Positions 12,001 through 29,785 of a stretch of 64,000 bases of DNA are shown in pieces. How positions within the stretch are numbered: position 1 is the first letter of the stretch; every line of letters starts with the position of its first letter. Source of the stretch: Danio rerio (lineage: Eukaryota > Chordata > Actinopteri > Cypriniformes > Danionidae). The position numbers and the translations under genes are program-made. Location of the stretch: positions 9,926,501 through 9,990,500 of the forward strand of contig NC_133176.1 of NCBI RefSeq assembly GCF_049306965.1, in the 5' to 3' direction. Under the pieces are notes generated by a model. The model ran no database searches. It was not told where the DNA came from and was given only the letters and a program-made list of their open reading frames with translations.

Positions 12001-12787
12001 TTCTTCTTCCTCCTTTTCTTTCTACAGTGTTTGTGGGCGGGGCCGGGGGTTTCGATTTTCCCAGGTCTGCGCGTGCAACAAACGGGCGGAGCTTGAGTTC
12101 TGTTTCGACGTCACGCTGACACAGCTAAAGACTCGTTATCGTGCGATTCATTCGAACCACTCTGAGTCAACTCTTTTAAAGATGAATCAATAGTTTTAAA
12201 CATGGTACACTTTCAGATTTAAAACTTAGCTGGATATTTCACTTCACTTAGAGCTGTGCTACACACTGCAAGGAAGGTCATTTTCAATAACCCATAATAG
12301 GGGCTCTTTAAAATTACAGGCTCTGAGCTGTTTGTAAAACCAAACGTTTCATGTCTTACTGTTTTTGAAATAATTGGAAAGCAAAATAAATTTGTCTCCT
12401 GGTTTGGCTGATCCAAAAAAATGGTCCGATCTGTGATTCAAAAACTGCAATGTGATCCGAACCATGAGACTTGTCATCTGTTACACCACTAATGTATAAT
12501 GTCTAGGAAGCACATGAGGAGCTGGAGTTAATACGTAGTTCTCAACATATAGCTGTATTATTTTCCTCATTTTTTTTGTTGGTATTAAAAAGATCTTAAA
12601 TAGTCTTTAATTTACCCCTCATATGACTTGCAGAATTCCTTTACATATGAATGAGAGATTTATGACTGCATATGTTGTTTGGCAGGGTCTGGAGCTGTGT
12701 CGAGTTATCGCCATGCACATCGAGAATATGCTTTCTGTCCGAGAGAAGAGACTCACTCTGCCACCCAGTGAAATCACCATGCTGTAA
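77..12787 (+). CDS. myo15a: Unconventional myosin XV, C-terminal MyTH4-FERM part (partial at left edge)
   Basis: Eleven exons join in one frame: 77-159, 248-378, 1007-1101, 3473-3550, 3632-3728, 5289-5449, 6675-6808, 8586-8719, 8821-8954, 10677-10817 and 12686-12787 (stop TAA), 1290 nt or 429 residues. The first three carry the end of a MyTH4 domain (DSCQKGWRLLYILTAFYRC, GIAKTCEQNL). The following exons are a FERM domain: F1 from KRQLFLFPGGIERHLKIKT, F2 around VLPDYLKGLLNIVPQG, F3 around FPMFGSSFFYIQ to GLELCRVIAMHIENML. The tail ends LPPSEITML, a class I-like PDZ ligand matching the ITLL end of mammalian MYO15A that binds whirlin. The family delivers whirlin and EPS8 to stereocilia tips in hair cells. 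The order of exons and nearly every block match remembered human MYO15A. All splice sites are GT-AG except the donor at 5450, which is GC. Motor, IQ and first MyTH4 regions lie left of the window. Zebrafish has two paralogues; which one this is was not decided. Confidence 0.93.
379..1006. other. myo15a intron, no feature recognised
   Basis: AT-rich intron. An open frame runs from the exon at 248 through the donor at 379 for about 20 codons but is not supported as coding. No repeat family recognised. Confidence 0.5.
1304..1979. mobile_element. TIR element (ACATGGA ends), intact-looking copy
   Basis: The ends TTTACATGGA (left) and TCCATGTAAA (right) are inverted. Inside are inverted phrases such as TAATCATATTA/TAATATGATTA. 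A second, interrupted copy lies at about 19890-20500 and shares ACAATACTCTGATTA and CATGTAAACAGCGATTTTT. No open frame, so non-autonomous. Confidence 0.6.
2456..3422. mobile_element. hAT-like element with 8-bp target duplication
   Basis: The ends are CATACCTGTCAAC and GTTGACAGGTATG, perfect inverted repeats of 13 bp. They are flanked by identical 8-bp sequences GTGTATGT at 2448-2455 and 3423-3430, as expected for hAT transposition. No transposase frame is visible. The right duplication ends 42 bp before the myo15a exon at 3473. Confidence 0.85.
4090..4660. repeat. Degenerate GGCCCA-rich repeat block
   Basis: Phrases such as TCTGGGCCA, CTGGCCCA and TTTGGCCCACATG recur about fifteen times in both orientations at irregular 20-40 bp spacing. 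The short open frames here come from this repetition and are not genes. Confidence 0.55.
5015..5243 (-). mobile_element. Fragment of the Tc1/mariner-type MITE
   Basis: The stretch from AGAAGTATCTTGAAAAATATC to the TTGGGGAAAAAATAAAAA region matches one half of the MITE at 10083-10606, in the same direction. The other half is absent. Confidence 0.65.
5865..5985 (+). repeat. tRNA-like SINE head
   Basis: A tRNA-like segment has a box A-like TGGTAGAGCAACTGA and a box B-like TTGTTCGATCCC, then GAGCAGGTTGGGCGG. The cloverleaf is not kept and there is no 3' tRNA end, so it is a pol III-type SINE head, not a tRNA gene. Confidence 0.5.
5990..6440 (+). mobile_element. L2-like LINE 3' end
   Basis: The first part encodes in pieces the end of a LINE ORF2 (RLQRIIRTANPSY, then KFLSSGHLYLKNS). 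It is followed by a 3' UTR ending TACACTTGGCAATAAAACTGATTCTGAT, the typical CR1/L2 tail of fish genomes. 5'-truncated, as usual for LINEs. Confidence 0.75.
7155..7510. mobile_element. MITE starting TGACCCTGGACCACAAAACC, interrupted by a DANA SINE
   Basis: The left end is the common fish sequence TGACCCTGGACCACAAAACC. The right part (CTCCATGCAACATGATCTTGA to CATACGATGTAT) is the known distal half of the same family. The SINE at 7219-7338 lies between them. Confidence 0.6.
7219..7338 (+). mobile_element. DANA SINE, head only
   Basis: The tRNA-derived head of DANA (GTGGCTCAGTGGTTAGC, CCTCACAGCAAGAAGGTC) reaches to CATGTTTTCCCCATGTTGG, where it stops. About a third of the element is present. Confidence 0.85.
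8001..8366 (-). mobile_element. DANA SINE, full length, with target duplication
   Basis: A reverse-orientation DANA runs from the ATTC-repeat tail to the tRNA-like head at 8366. Flanking 11-bp duplications TCACTTCAGAT lie at 7990-8000 and 8367-8377. Open frames across it come from the element. Confidence 0.95.
9063..9576 (+). mobile_element. Tc1/mariner-type MITE, full length
   Basis: The inverted ends CAGTTGAAGTCAGAATTATTAG and its complement at 9555-9576 are flanked by TA on both sides. No transposase frame. This is the very abundant zebrafish family with these ends. Confidence 0.85.
10083..10606 (-). mobile_element. Same MITE in inverted orientation, one end damaged
   Basis: The start CAGTTGAAGTCGGAATTATT is the shared end, but the internal sequence (ACAGAACAAACCATCGTTAT) is the reverse complement of the copy at 9063-9576. 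The right end is degraded at about 10606. Confidence 0.8.
10858..11060 (+). mobile_element. Left end of a TTAA-flanked element
   Basis: TTAAAGGGGACCTATTGTGCCCC starts a known type of fish MITE and is followed by a GT microsatellite (about 10927-10944). No matching right end was found, so the copy is partial. Confidence 0.45.
11092..12312. mobile_element. TTAA-flanked TIR element with a nested hAT MITE
   Basis: TTAA followed by AGAGCCCCTATT (left) and AATAGGGGCTCT followed by TTAA (right, ending about 12312) give TIRs with a TTAA target site, as in piggyBac or Kolobok elements. The element is about 1.2 kb with no transposase frame. A hAT MITE lies inside at 11307-11483. Confidence 0.7.
11307..11483. 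mobile_element. Small hAT-like MITE (GTCCAAACTCGG ends)
   Basis: It starts CAGGGATGTCCAAACTCGGTC and ends CGACACCCCTG. The same family is at 22223-22390, and more distant relatives are at 44032-44190 and 53477-53677. Target duplication not clear. Confidence 0.65.
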
Positions 12788-13276
12788 CAAAACCACACGC
12801 ACAGTTACGATGCTTTATTTCCATCACCTAATCATGTCTACACCAAACCTCTTAATGCAATGTTTGCACTAATCATGTGTATTTTTTGTGATTACGTAAA
12901 GACAAGCAGTGAATGAAAATCATTATTTTTGTACTGAATGCTTATTTATACTTATATGAATCATTGTTTGCCTTGCTTTTGGAATACACAATTTGTTTCT
13001 TGAGACTTGAAATGTGAATGTAATCAAGTGTTAAATGCTTATTTTCACTTGTAACTTGAATTTGTATGTTAGAATGAAGAGAGATGTTACTCAGGAGAAC
13101 ACGGGATGAATGCACCTTTTCAGAAATGGATGAAAGGGTAGTTTTCAAGGTAATTAAATGTAGTTTTTGTTTGTTTTCGTTGTGAATTTGTTCATTTAGC
13201 TGTTCATTATCATGAGACCTACGTGTATTTACATTTTTATTCATAATTATTTTGTTGTTTTTTTTACAGTTTTCTT

Positions 13277-13282
13277 AATAAA
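13277..13282 (+). promoter_or_regulatory. Poly(A) signal of myo15a
   Basis: AATAAA lies 490 nt after the myo15a stop codon, the first canonical signal in the 3' UTR. A second copy in ACAATAAATC near 13523 could serve a longer form. Confidence 0.6.
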
Positions 13283-14059
13283 TATTGTTGGTTAAAGCCC
13301 ACATCAGTAACTTGTCCTACTGTTATTTTCCAGAGCTCTTGCTGTATTTTTGGAGAAGCTTGTATATTAAGCACATATAGGTGTTATAATGATCTAGTTA
13401 TTGAATAAGGTCTCTTGTATAAAAAGGGGTTTAAACTAGCTTGCAAGTTGTGCATTTGGATTATTTTGTTGCATATTTTAAGGACAATTCTTGATTAAGT
13501 TTAAATGAGCAATTTTTTTAAACAATAAATCTGAATTGATTGCATTCAAACGAACAAAACCACTTTAAACAATAAATGTGTATTTATTTAAATAGAAATG
13601 ATCAATGGTTATACTGTTATGGCTAAATACATCTGTAGGCATATCCAGGAAAATGCATTAAACTCAGTAAGTATATATAAAATAATCCTGACTTATGCAC
13701 TTGTTTGTCTGGATGCAGAGGATAAGATATTGTTTGGTAACATTTGGAAATTCTAGTTTTTATGATAAAACTGTTATGTAAACAAATTGGTATTTATAGT
13801 AATAATAATAATAATAAATATTATTATTATGATAATACACCATTGTAATTGTTAATTCTTATAAATACTTTGTCTTCAGTTCTAGTTGTATGAATATTTA
13901 TGGAATTATATATAAACATATAAATGTACAGTAATAATGCACGTTCGGTGAGCTGAGCTCTTAAACGCTTTTGATCTCAACAGAGTATGTTTAAAATGAT
14001 TTAATAACAATAACACAATTTTATCATGAGAATAAAAAGTTTTCAGACAACTGAAAAAG

Positions 14060-22018
<7,959 letters not shown>

Positions 22019-22130
22019 ACTCAGGCTGGGTGAACTCGAGGACACAGACACTCGCTGCTTTACTTATCTATTCAGACATATCAAAAATGAAACTTCGAGA
22101 CCCACTTTATTTTGTTCTGTGTTCAAAGGA

Positions 22131-22136
22131 AATAAA
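22131..22136 (+). promoter_or_regulatory. Poly(A) signal of alkbh5
   Basis: AATAAA lies 113 nt after the alkbh5 stop codon in AAGGAAATAAAAGG, implying a short 3' UTR. Longer 3' UTR forms are possible, since no other gene starts until about 26.9 kb. Confidence 0.6.
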
Positions 22137-22222
22137 AGGACATCGAAACTGACTAGTGGAAATCAATAACTGATCCGTATACGTCCCGGTCCGCTTCATG
22201 TGTCAGTGTCATCCATATAGAT

Positions 22223-22390
22223 CAGGGGTGTCCAAACTCGGTGTACTGCAGATTTTACACAACACACCTGCAAGAATGTTTCTAGAAAGCCAAGTGAGAG
22301 CTTGAATAGCTGGTTCAGGTGTGCCTCATTGAGGTTGGAAGTAAACTTCGCAGGACACCGACCCTCCAGGACCGGGTTTGGACACCCCTG
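22223..22390. mobile_element. hAT-like MITE (GTCCAAACTCGG ends)
   Basis: It starts CAGGGGTGTCCAAACTCGG and ends GGGTTTGGACACCCCTG. Flanks ATATAGAT and ATACACAT agree only partly. It lies just beyond the alkbh5 poly(A) signal. Confidence 0.75.
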
Positions 22391-23940
22391 ATACACATTT
22401 ACATAACAGTATCCAATAACAAGGTGCATTTGATTATTTTCAACAGGAGATTATTTTGAGAACTGCTCTAAGTAAATGTGATTTACTTATTAGTATAAGG
22501 TTTTTTTCCTGTTTAAATTTCTAAAACAGCATAGAAAACCACTATTAATTGTTTATTTTTTGTAAACATGATCAAAAAGGGGAGGAAATAAACATTAGGA
22601 GGTTTGTTAAATCTGATTGGCTGAGTTAAATGAATGTAATGATAACAAAAGATCCTGATTTTGCTTTTAGTGGCTTCCAGTGAACGAAGAGTTCAGATTT
22701 ATCAGCTTTAATATGCCTGACGAGCAATATTAGTTTCCTGTTAGAGTCCTGAAATAGGATGAAACTTTCATTGTCCTTTATTTTCAATGTTTCTTTCATT
22801 TCTATTTGTGAAGGAAAGAATTAATTCATGCCAACGTTATGGTTGTTGAAGAGCTGTGTAAGACTGTCTTAAAGGCAAGAGTTCATCATTTCTGTTAATA
22901 CTGTTTCTGTTTCTGAGACTGAATGGAAGTGAAGGAATATTGAAACATGCTGCAGTGTGTGTTTTGCTGGAGGACTTGAATAGAGAACTGTGTTTGAGAC
23001 TCCATATATATATATATATATATATACTTTGTATTTAAGAGATTGGCTGTTTTTGTTTAAAGGTTGAAATATGGAGTAGATTAGACCGCGTAAAGATTAA
23101 AAAGGCGTTGTTTTTGGAAATATCTGTTCATTATTTTTCTAATAATGCGGAGATTATTCATACCTGTTGTGTTGTTTTGTAGTTCACATTTTAAATAGCA
23201 AACGATCTTCCCTGAAATGTTTACTTTGTGTTTTTATTGGTGTATCAGTTCATTAACATCATTTCCACACCCGTGCAGTACTACTGATTTTACTTTATTT
23301 TAGTTTGTGGGTTCTTAATTAAACATGCGAGGCTGGATCTATGTGCCACTCTTGTATAGCAGAATGCAGCTTTTACTTTAATACACCCAGAATTTAACTG
23401 ATAATATTGGATAAATTTCCCACAGGTTATTTCCTCTTGCTCAGGGGAGTCGAATGTCCTGGAGGGCTGCAGCCTGCACAGTTTAGTTCCAGCCCTACTT
23501 CAGTACTCTTACTTGGAGGTTTAAAACAAGCCTCAAGGACTCTTTTTTTAAAATTAGTTTGATCATGTATGTTGATTTGGCTTAAAGCTAAACTGCAGAG
23601 CTGTGGCCCTCCAGGAGCTGAGTTTGACCCGTGTTCTAGCTGGTTGCAAGTAGCAAGTGTGATTGTCCACTAGGTGGTGTGAGAGCTTCATTGCCAATAA
23701 TTGATTAATTTGTTCAATATCTGTAATATTACAAAGAGAGTACAATCAAGTGCTGATTTACAAAGTCATCTTTGATTTAGAGTTTTCCATATAAAAATGC
23801 AAATACTCTTTTCAAAGTTTTGTGTTTTCCCTTTATTTTTAACTGTGAGCAAGATAACCAACTTTATATCATTTCATTAACACACCTAGTAATATAAATC
23901 TGTGTATAACTAATTAATATTCATTAGATTAGCGTAGTTG

Positions 23941-24335
23941 CACTGTAAAACCCAACAGTCAACTTTATCAATTGAAATGAGTGTAGTTAACTCAAAATTG
24001 ACTGAAAGTTAATTCTACTCATTTGAAGAGACTTGAACTCGGTGTTGAAGGTAATGAGTTATTTAAATACTTAATTACTTCAACTTAAGTTCACTACTCG
24101 TATTGATTAGTTTTTTATTCAAATGGTTTGAGTTGCCTTATCTTATTGTGTTCTACAGTACTCTTTGGTTTGAGTTCTCTTCATTTATTGGGTTTATTGT
24201 GCCTAAATTGCTTTGTTTACTCAAATGGATTAAGTTTACAGTACTCATTAGGATTCGTTTTTGAACTTAACTGGTTTGTTGGAATCGGTTTCATCAAATA
24301 GTTTGAGTTACCTTAACTGTTTGGGTTTTACAGTG
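23941..24335. mobile_element. TIR element with CACTGTAAAACCC ends
   Basis: CACTGTAAAACCCAACAGT at the left and ACTGTTTGGGTTTTACAGTG at the right are inverted repeats of about 19 bp. The interior repeats short phrases such as TTTGAGTTGCCTTA. No coding capacity. Confidence 0.75.
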
Positions 24336-24367
24336 TTTTATGCTTGGGAATATGATTACTAAATATT

Positions 24368-24704
24368 CATTTTCTTTTCAGCTTAGTCCCTTTTTTAAAC
24401 AGGGGTCGTCACAGCGGAATGAACCGCCAACTTATCCAGCATATGTCTTGCACAGCGGATGCCCTTCCGGGTGCAAACCAATGCTGGAAAACACCCATAC
24501 ACACTCAATCACACACATACACTACGGACAATTTAACCTTTCATTTCAGTTTAGGACTATGGGGGAAACTGGAGCACCTGGAGGAAACCCACGCAAACAC
24601 AGGGAGAACATGCAAACTCCACACAGAAATGCCAACTAACCCAGCCAGGGCTCAAACTAGCAACCTTCTTGCTGTGGGACAGTCCCCACTGAGCCACCGT
24701 GACG
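24368..24704 (-). mobile_element. DANA SINE with target duplication
   Basis: A reverse-orientation DANA with 11-bp flanks TACTAAATATT at 24357-24367 and 24705-24715. It landed 32 bp right of the element at 23941-24335. Confidence 0.93.
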
Positions 24705-25049
24705 TACTAAATATTGCTAAAGTAAAAATAGAAACATTTTGTTATTAGAAGTACATTTGTTAGAAGCATGATAAGTATGACTGGGTAAAATAATAAGAAG
24801 GGTTAGAAAATAATTGCCAAAATAAAATAATTTTATTTCAGGCTTTGGAAAAAAAAGATAAAAACAGTCAATAAAGCTTTTGCTTAATACTTTTTGTAAT
24901 GCATAAACATATGCTAAAATTAAATTATTATTTTTATTCATGAATATACATATACAACCACAATCGGGAGAGCAATATAAGAAAAGGAAAAGACAAGTTA
25001 CATTTATTGCAGAGAGAGAAAAAACTAACAAAACAAAGAAAGGGGTAAA

Positions 25050-26600
25050 TAAATGACAAGAGTATAAAAGTGTATAAAAGTAAATACATTAAGAGCGTTA
25101 CAGGAAAGCTGTCTTAATCAAATCAGAGTAAATAAACAACAGTTCTGACACATTTTTGTTGTTACATATATGGAAAGATTTGAGCAGTGAGTCAACTAGA
25201 AAATGTTGAAAAGTAGGGATGAAGCCATGCATTTATGTTTTTGTTTAAACAAATTCCAACCAAAATTTAAAAAAAAACAACTTGATGATAAATTCCTTAG
25301 ATTTATGTGCAGATTCTGAGTTAAAACAAAAATTTATTTAAAACTTAAAGATTGTGCAAAGATAGGAAGGGTGTGTAAATAGTCATACCAAAACTTCTGA
25401 ACCATTTCACACATACAAAAATAAATGTATTTATCATCCTGACCACAAAATGTCCAATTACTAGGAATATCAACATATCTGGAAATAAATGAGTCACCCG
25501 GATATACTTTATGCAATATTTTAAAGTGGATTTCTTTAGTTTTATTAGGAAGAAAGTATTTCTGAGGCAACAAGCAAGCTTTCTCCACTCTATATTATCA
25601 ATCAATGCAGCCAAATGCAATCTGCCATTCGCACAACAATATGATTTCTTTGCTGAAGAATCAGATTAATATGTTTATTACTACATGTTTTATCATGAAT
25701 GCAACACCGTCCAGCAATAATGCTGATTCCTTCTTTTTTTTTTTTTTGGTTTGTATTGTATATGACTTTTGACCTGATGCAATAAACCTGTGGGGATAGC
25801 TCTAAAAACAGACAAAATTATTATTTATTTAGTTACATTTTTCCAGCAAATTAACAGCAAATTTAAATGATTTACACCAAGAAAGAGTTTTACATGCAAT
25901 ATAATTATTAGAGTCTTTTAAGAAGTTCACATATAAATCAAAATCCTTTCTGAAAATAAAAAGGGTGTTGTTTGTAAAATTTTGCCAGAAAAAAAGCGAT
26001 AAATTAATAATACATTTTCAATGTGAAAGATCTAAGTTCAGAGAGTAACCAAAGAATACAAGTTTTGGGAATATACAAAAGTTTGGAAAATATTTTTTGA
26101 CAAAATTATTGTCATTAATATTATTTTTACTATAACAAAATGAAACATTTACATTACATTAAATCACATTATATGCTAGAGGGCAAAACAGAAATTTACC
26201 TTTTAATCAGATGCACAGTTTTAACAGCTTTCTTGTTAGTACATTTAGAAATCAAAGACATGTAAAGATTTAGATCAAGAAAAATCTGAAAGAAAGAATT
26301 ACGCTTACAAAATGTACACTTGTGTATAAAATATTTGGCCAAAAATATAATAAGATTAAATAAATAAAAAAACATCTGTATGTTCATTATCATGGTTATA
26401 TCCTAAAATAGCATTTACATATTTTAACATATTATCAGGAATTATACCACTAAATATACCTAAATTTTTCCAAACAAATTTAGGTATACTCACAATTATA
26501 AAAAATAAAAAAAGGTGAGAAAAATATTCAGTTTGGTGATCACAGAAGTAGCAATTTACATCAAAATCTTCAGAAATAAACTTTTGAAAAAAAAAAAACA
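25050..26600 (-). mobile_element. Decayed L1-like LINE, ORF2 C-terminal end
   Basis: Minus-strand frames show the C-terminal region of an L1-type ORF2. One is at 25334-25588 (KEIHFKILHKVYPG, then FCGQDD..MVQKFW). Another is at 26196-26601 (CYFCDHQTEYFSHLF, then IIFLAKYFIHKCTF). The same part of the protein appears twice, so at least two copies or a rearrangement are present. Frames are broken. Confidence 0.6.
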
Positions 26601-26829
26601 TTATTATATCATAGCACCTATTATTTTATAAGACACTTCACTGATTTAACTGTACATTAGGAATTCCTGAGGTAAAGTCTTTTCCATTTGTTAACATTTG
26701 TAATATTTTAATATGACCTATATGTCTGTTCCAATAATAGCATTATGACAGGAGATTATCTCATGCTGAAATAGAGAGCGGATATTTACAAAGTTATTTA
26801 AAATACTTGAATTTATGAAGAAATCCTGA

Positions 26830-26983
26830 CGCCGCGTCATACTGTCATCTCATTGGTCCATAGGTACGTCAGTGGTGACGTATGAGGTGTTTGTTTTAGG
26901 CGAGAGGGCGAGTGCGTACTGGGCAAAAGTATTGAATTTAAAACTATATTCTAATGGCTCCGAAATAAATCTACCTTTTAAAG
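26830..26983 (+). promoter_or_regulatory. Promoter and non-coding first exon of mief2
   Basis: A small CpG-bearing patch has a reverse CCAAT box (ATTGG at about 26853) and two CRE-like cores (TACGTCAG and TGACGTAT, about 26863-26880). It ends in a strong 5' splice site, AAAG/GTAAGTGAG, with the exon end at 26983. The next gene to the right in the same direction is mief2, so this is read as its 5' UTR exon. The exon carries a four-codon upstream ORF (ATG at 26954, MAPK, then TAA). Confidence 0.6.
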
Positions 26984-27788
26984 GTAAGTGAGCTTTTTAA
27001 CTCCTATTTATGCCATGTTAGCCGTTTAACATATTAACATGCTAGCTAGGTTTCTGTTCGTTCGAAAACTGCCGAAGTTAGCAGACGCTAGCACGGGCAA
27101 ACACTATTGTTTGATTCAGTTTAGTTTAATCGAGCTGCTGAATATACCTGTTTGATGTCAAATGTGTAGGTATATTATGAGGTAATGTAACATTTCGCAA
27201 GGACAAACGTTATGTACGTGTAAAACTTCACGTGTGAACTCATGTCAGATTTAATCCACTGATGGAGTCACTCTGTTTTGTGTACTTCAGCTGTCTTCTT
27301 GTCTGACAATACAATTAATGTTATCGGAGTTTTAAAGTCCATCTGTGTGCAGGCCTCGTGTTTGTTATGAATACACAACGAGTTGGCTTTATTCTTGTTC
27401 TGGCCGAGAATATACTGATAATTTTTGGAAAATGCCACTGGAATGTGGATAAGCGTGTGAGCCTATTGTAATGAAAATAATCAACGTTAGGCTTAAAGAC
27501 GCATTTAATTAACCAAACTTAAGCCTGGTGTCAACTGAAGACCACAGGGTTATCAAATTTTGGTCTGAATAAGTGGAAAGTTAGTAAGACACATGGGTCT
27601 ATATTTAGTTTTGGTACAGCCCCCTCCTGGTGCTGGGTTCATGAAGACCCTATTGGGCTATTTCTGACCCAGAGAGGGAGAGAGAGAAGCAGGTGAACCA
27701 TAAATGCCTGGCCGGTCACGTAGCTCACATCAACACTGAGATTTGGGATTGTGAAGGTAACATGGTGCAATAATGGTGTCGTTTGCCT

Positions 27789-27985
27789 TAAAGTGATAGT
27801 TCAACCAAAAAAATGATAATTCTGTCATCATTGCTCATTCTCCACTTGTTCATACCTGTTTGAGTTTCTTCTGTTGAACACAAAGGTAGATATTCTGAAG
27901 AATGTTACACTTCACCCTTTGTTCCAGCATTCTTCAGGATGTCTTGTTTTGTGTTCAGTGAGAAAGAAATTTAGAAAAGTTTATA
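27789..27985 (+). mobile_element. Cyprinid MITE starting AAAGTGATAGTTCAACC
   Basis: TTAAAGTGATAGTTCAACCAAAAA, CTGTCATCATTGCTCATTC and the TTCTTCTGTTGAACACAAA phrase are the usual signature. Relatives occur at about 30220-30380, 36180-36390, 36905-36970 and 49554-49816. Confidence 0.6.
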
Positions 27986-28170
27986 ACCTCTTGAGTTTGC
28001 GTCAATGAGGAAAACAATTTGGTTAAATTATCAATTTGAGAAATATTATTTTTAACTCGTACTTTGATGACTTTTATCCCTTTAACTGCCTGCTCTACCA
28101 AATGGTTGACCATAGTTTGACTGTTTTAAATAATGACTGCTGAAGTAATTTAAAGAGTGACTGTTTTAAT

Positions 28171-28992
28171 CAGGGGTGCCCAAACTTTCTCTTATGAGGG
28201 GCTAAAAACCAAACTAGATTGAGGCTAGTGGGTTAGTATAGTTGCCATGGGTACTTCCTAATTTATTTAATAATATCTAAAACATTGCTATGTATCAACT
28301 AATACATTATACATTTTTTACATTTTATAATGAACATATTATTCTAAAAACAATGTCATTTATGGCAGAATGGAGTTACACTAGTCAAACTGCGGCTGAT
28401 TTTAATTTGATTTGCTCACAGATGTCTTCTGCATCGTCCTCTATTTGTCGAGTGACAGTATTTACATTTTTACTAAGTATTTATTTACTTAGTTTTAAGT
28501 TACGTACATTTAAATAAAACCATTTCAGTTGGCTTTTTTGCAGCTCAGAAATAAAACAAACAAATAAAAAAAAGGTTTATTTTAAATTAGAAATGACAAT
28601 CTCTTTTAAAATCATTTGCCTCGACTAAGCATGGGCCCGATAACCATGTTAAAGGTATACCGAGGTTAGGAAAAGTCAAGGGTTTAAAACCGTCAATATT
28701 TGAAATGTTTCCCAAATTAAAATATATTGTGTACAAGAGAGAAAAGGTATTGTTTTTTACCAAGACATTTAAAAAGAATATATTTTGAAGCAGTAATCAC
28801 AAAATTGTGATACCGTGATATTTATCCAAGCTTATCATACTGTCAGAATCTTATACCTGCCCATGCCCAGCCCTGACACTGCCCATCAGTCTAACTCATT
28901 TAATTTCTACTCATTTCAGATGAGATTGTGGGCAAAATCAAAGGTTATAGTGGGCCAACTTTGGCCTGCGGACCCTAGTTTGGGCATTTCTA
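28171..28992. mobile_element. hAT-like element interrupted by a GATAACC-family MITE
   Basis: CAGGGGTGCCCAAACTTTCTC at the left and CCCTAGTTTGGGCATTTC at the right are inverted hAT-type ends. The MITE at about 28628-28872 lies inside. Target duplication unclear. Confidence 0.6.
28628..28872. mobile_element. GATAACC-family MITE
   Basis: It begins AGCATGGGCCCGATAACC and ends CTTATACCTGCCCATGCCC. It is inverted relative to the copy at 19982-20398. Confidence 0.6.
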
Positions 28993-29785
28993 AATAATTT
29001 TAAATAATGGTTTACACACACAGCATCATTGGTTTACAAAAAATCAAACAAACATAATCCTGTTGCACTATATATAATAACACAATAACACAACAATAAG
29101 AAAGCATTTTAAATGAGAATCTGAATATTTTATGGCGTACTTCAAAAAATGAAGATAATTTAGTATTCAAAAATGTTTTATTTTGATTATGTTTTTAAAT
29201 AAATTGGTCTTGCTCTTCATGTTTTCAGATTATTCACAGTATATGTATTAATTTCTGTACTTTTACCATAAACCGACGTATCAATCATTTGGTAGAGGCT
29301 GATATGTTAGAAATGATGGGATGTGTCGAAAAAAAATGCAGAGTGTGTTAACTAGCGACATTAGGAGTTAACAAATGCAACCCAAGATGTCTTTTTCTTG
29401 GTGGGGTAGTAAATGGTTATTTATGCTACAATAATGTCCCTAAAGTTTCCCACGTTTAAAAGATTGTGTTTTTTGGTAGATGACCAGTTAAAAAATATTT
29501 AATTTTAGAGAAATGCAGTCTGTGCTCTTCAGAATTCACAAAATGAAGGAATCTAATGAAAAACGAATGGAGAAGTTTTTTTTTTGTTTGATTTTTTATG
29601 TAGATGACTACCGTCAGTCATCTCTTATCGATATCTGTGGTGATGAGATGTTTTCTGCACTACTGGTTTCAGATTGTATTCTCCTCTCACATGCATTCAG
29701 ACTTGGGGATTTGAGGAAGCGCAAGTTGAACCAAATGAGCATAATATTCTCTATTGTTCCCTCAGACACTCTTACAGAGGAAGTG

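Larger units (their letters stand above)
22400..26820. other. Intergenic stretch between alkbh5 and mief2
   Basis: No host exon was recognised. It contains an AT microsatellite (23001-23026), a degraded hAT-like copy (about 23442-23640, with CCTGGAGGGC and GCCCTCCAGGAG), a TIR element (23941-24335), a DANA SINE (24368-24704) and L1-like fragments (about 25050-26600). Confidence 0.6.

Noticed and set aside
12942-13244. 100-codon minus-strand frame
   Set aside because: AT-rich, low-complexity sequence in the myo15a 3' UTR, no recognisable protein.
29513-29785. Open frame extending mief2 to the left
   Set aside because: It has no MiD similarity, and a good acceptor (CCCTCAG at 29765) explains the exon start.
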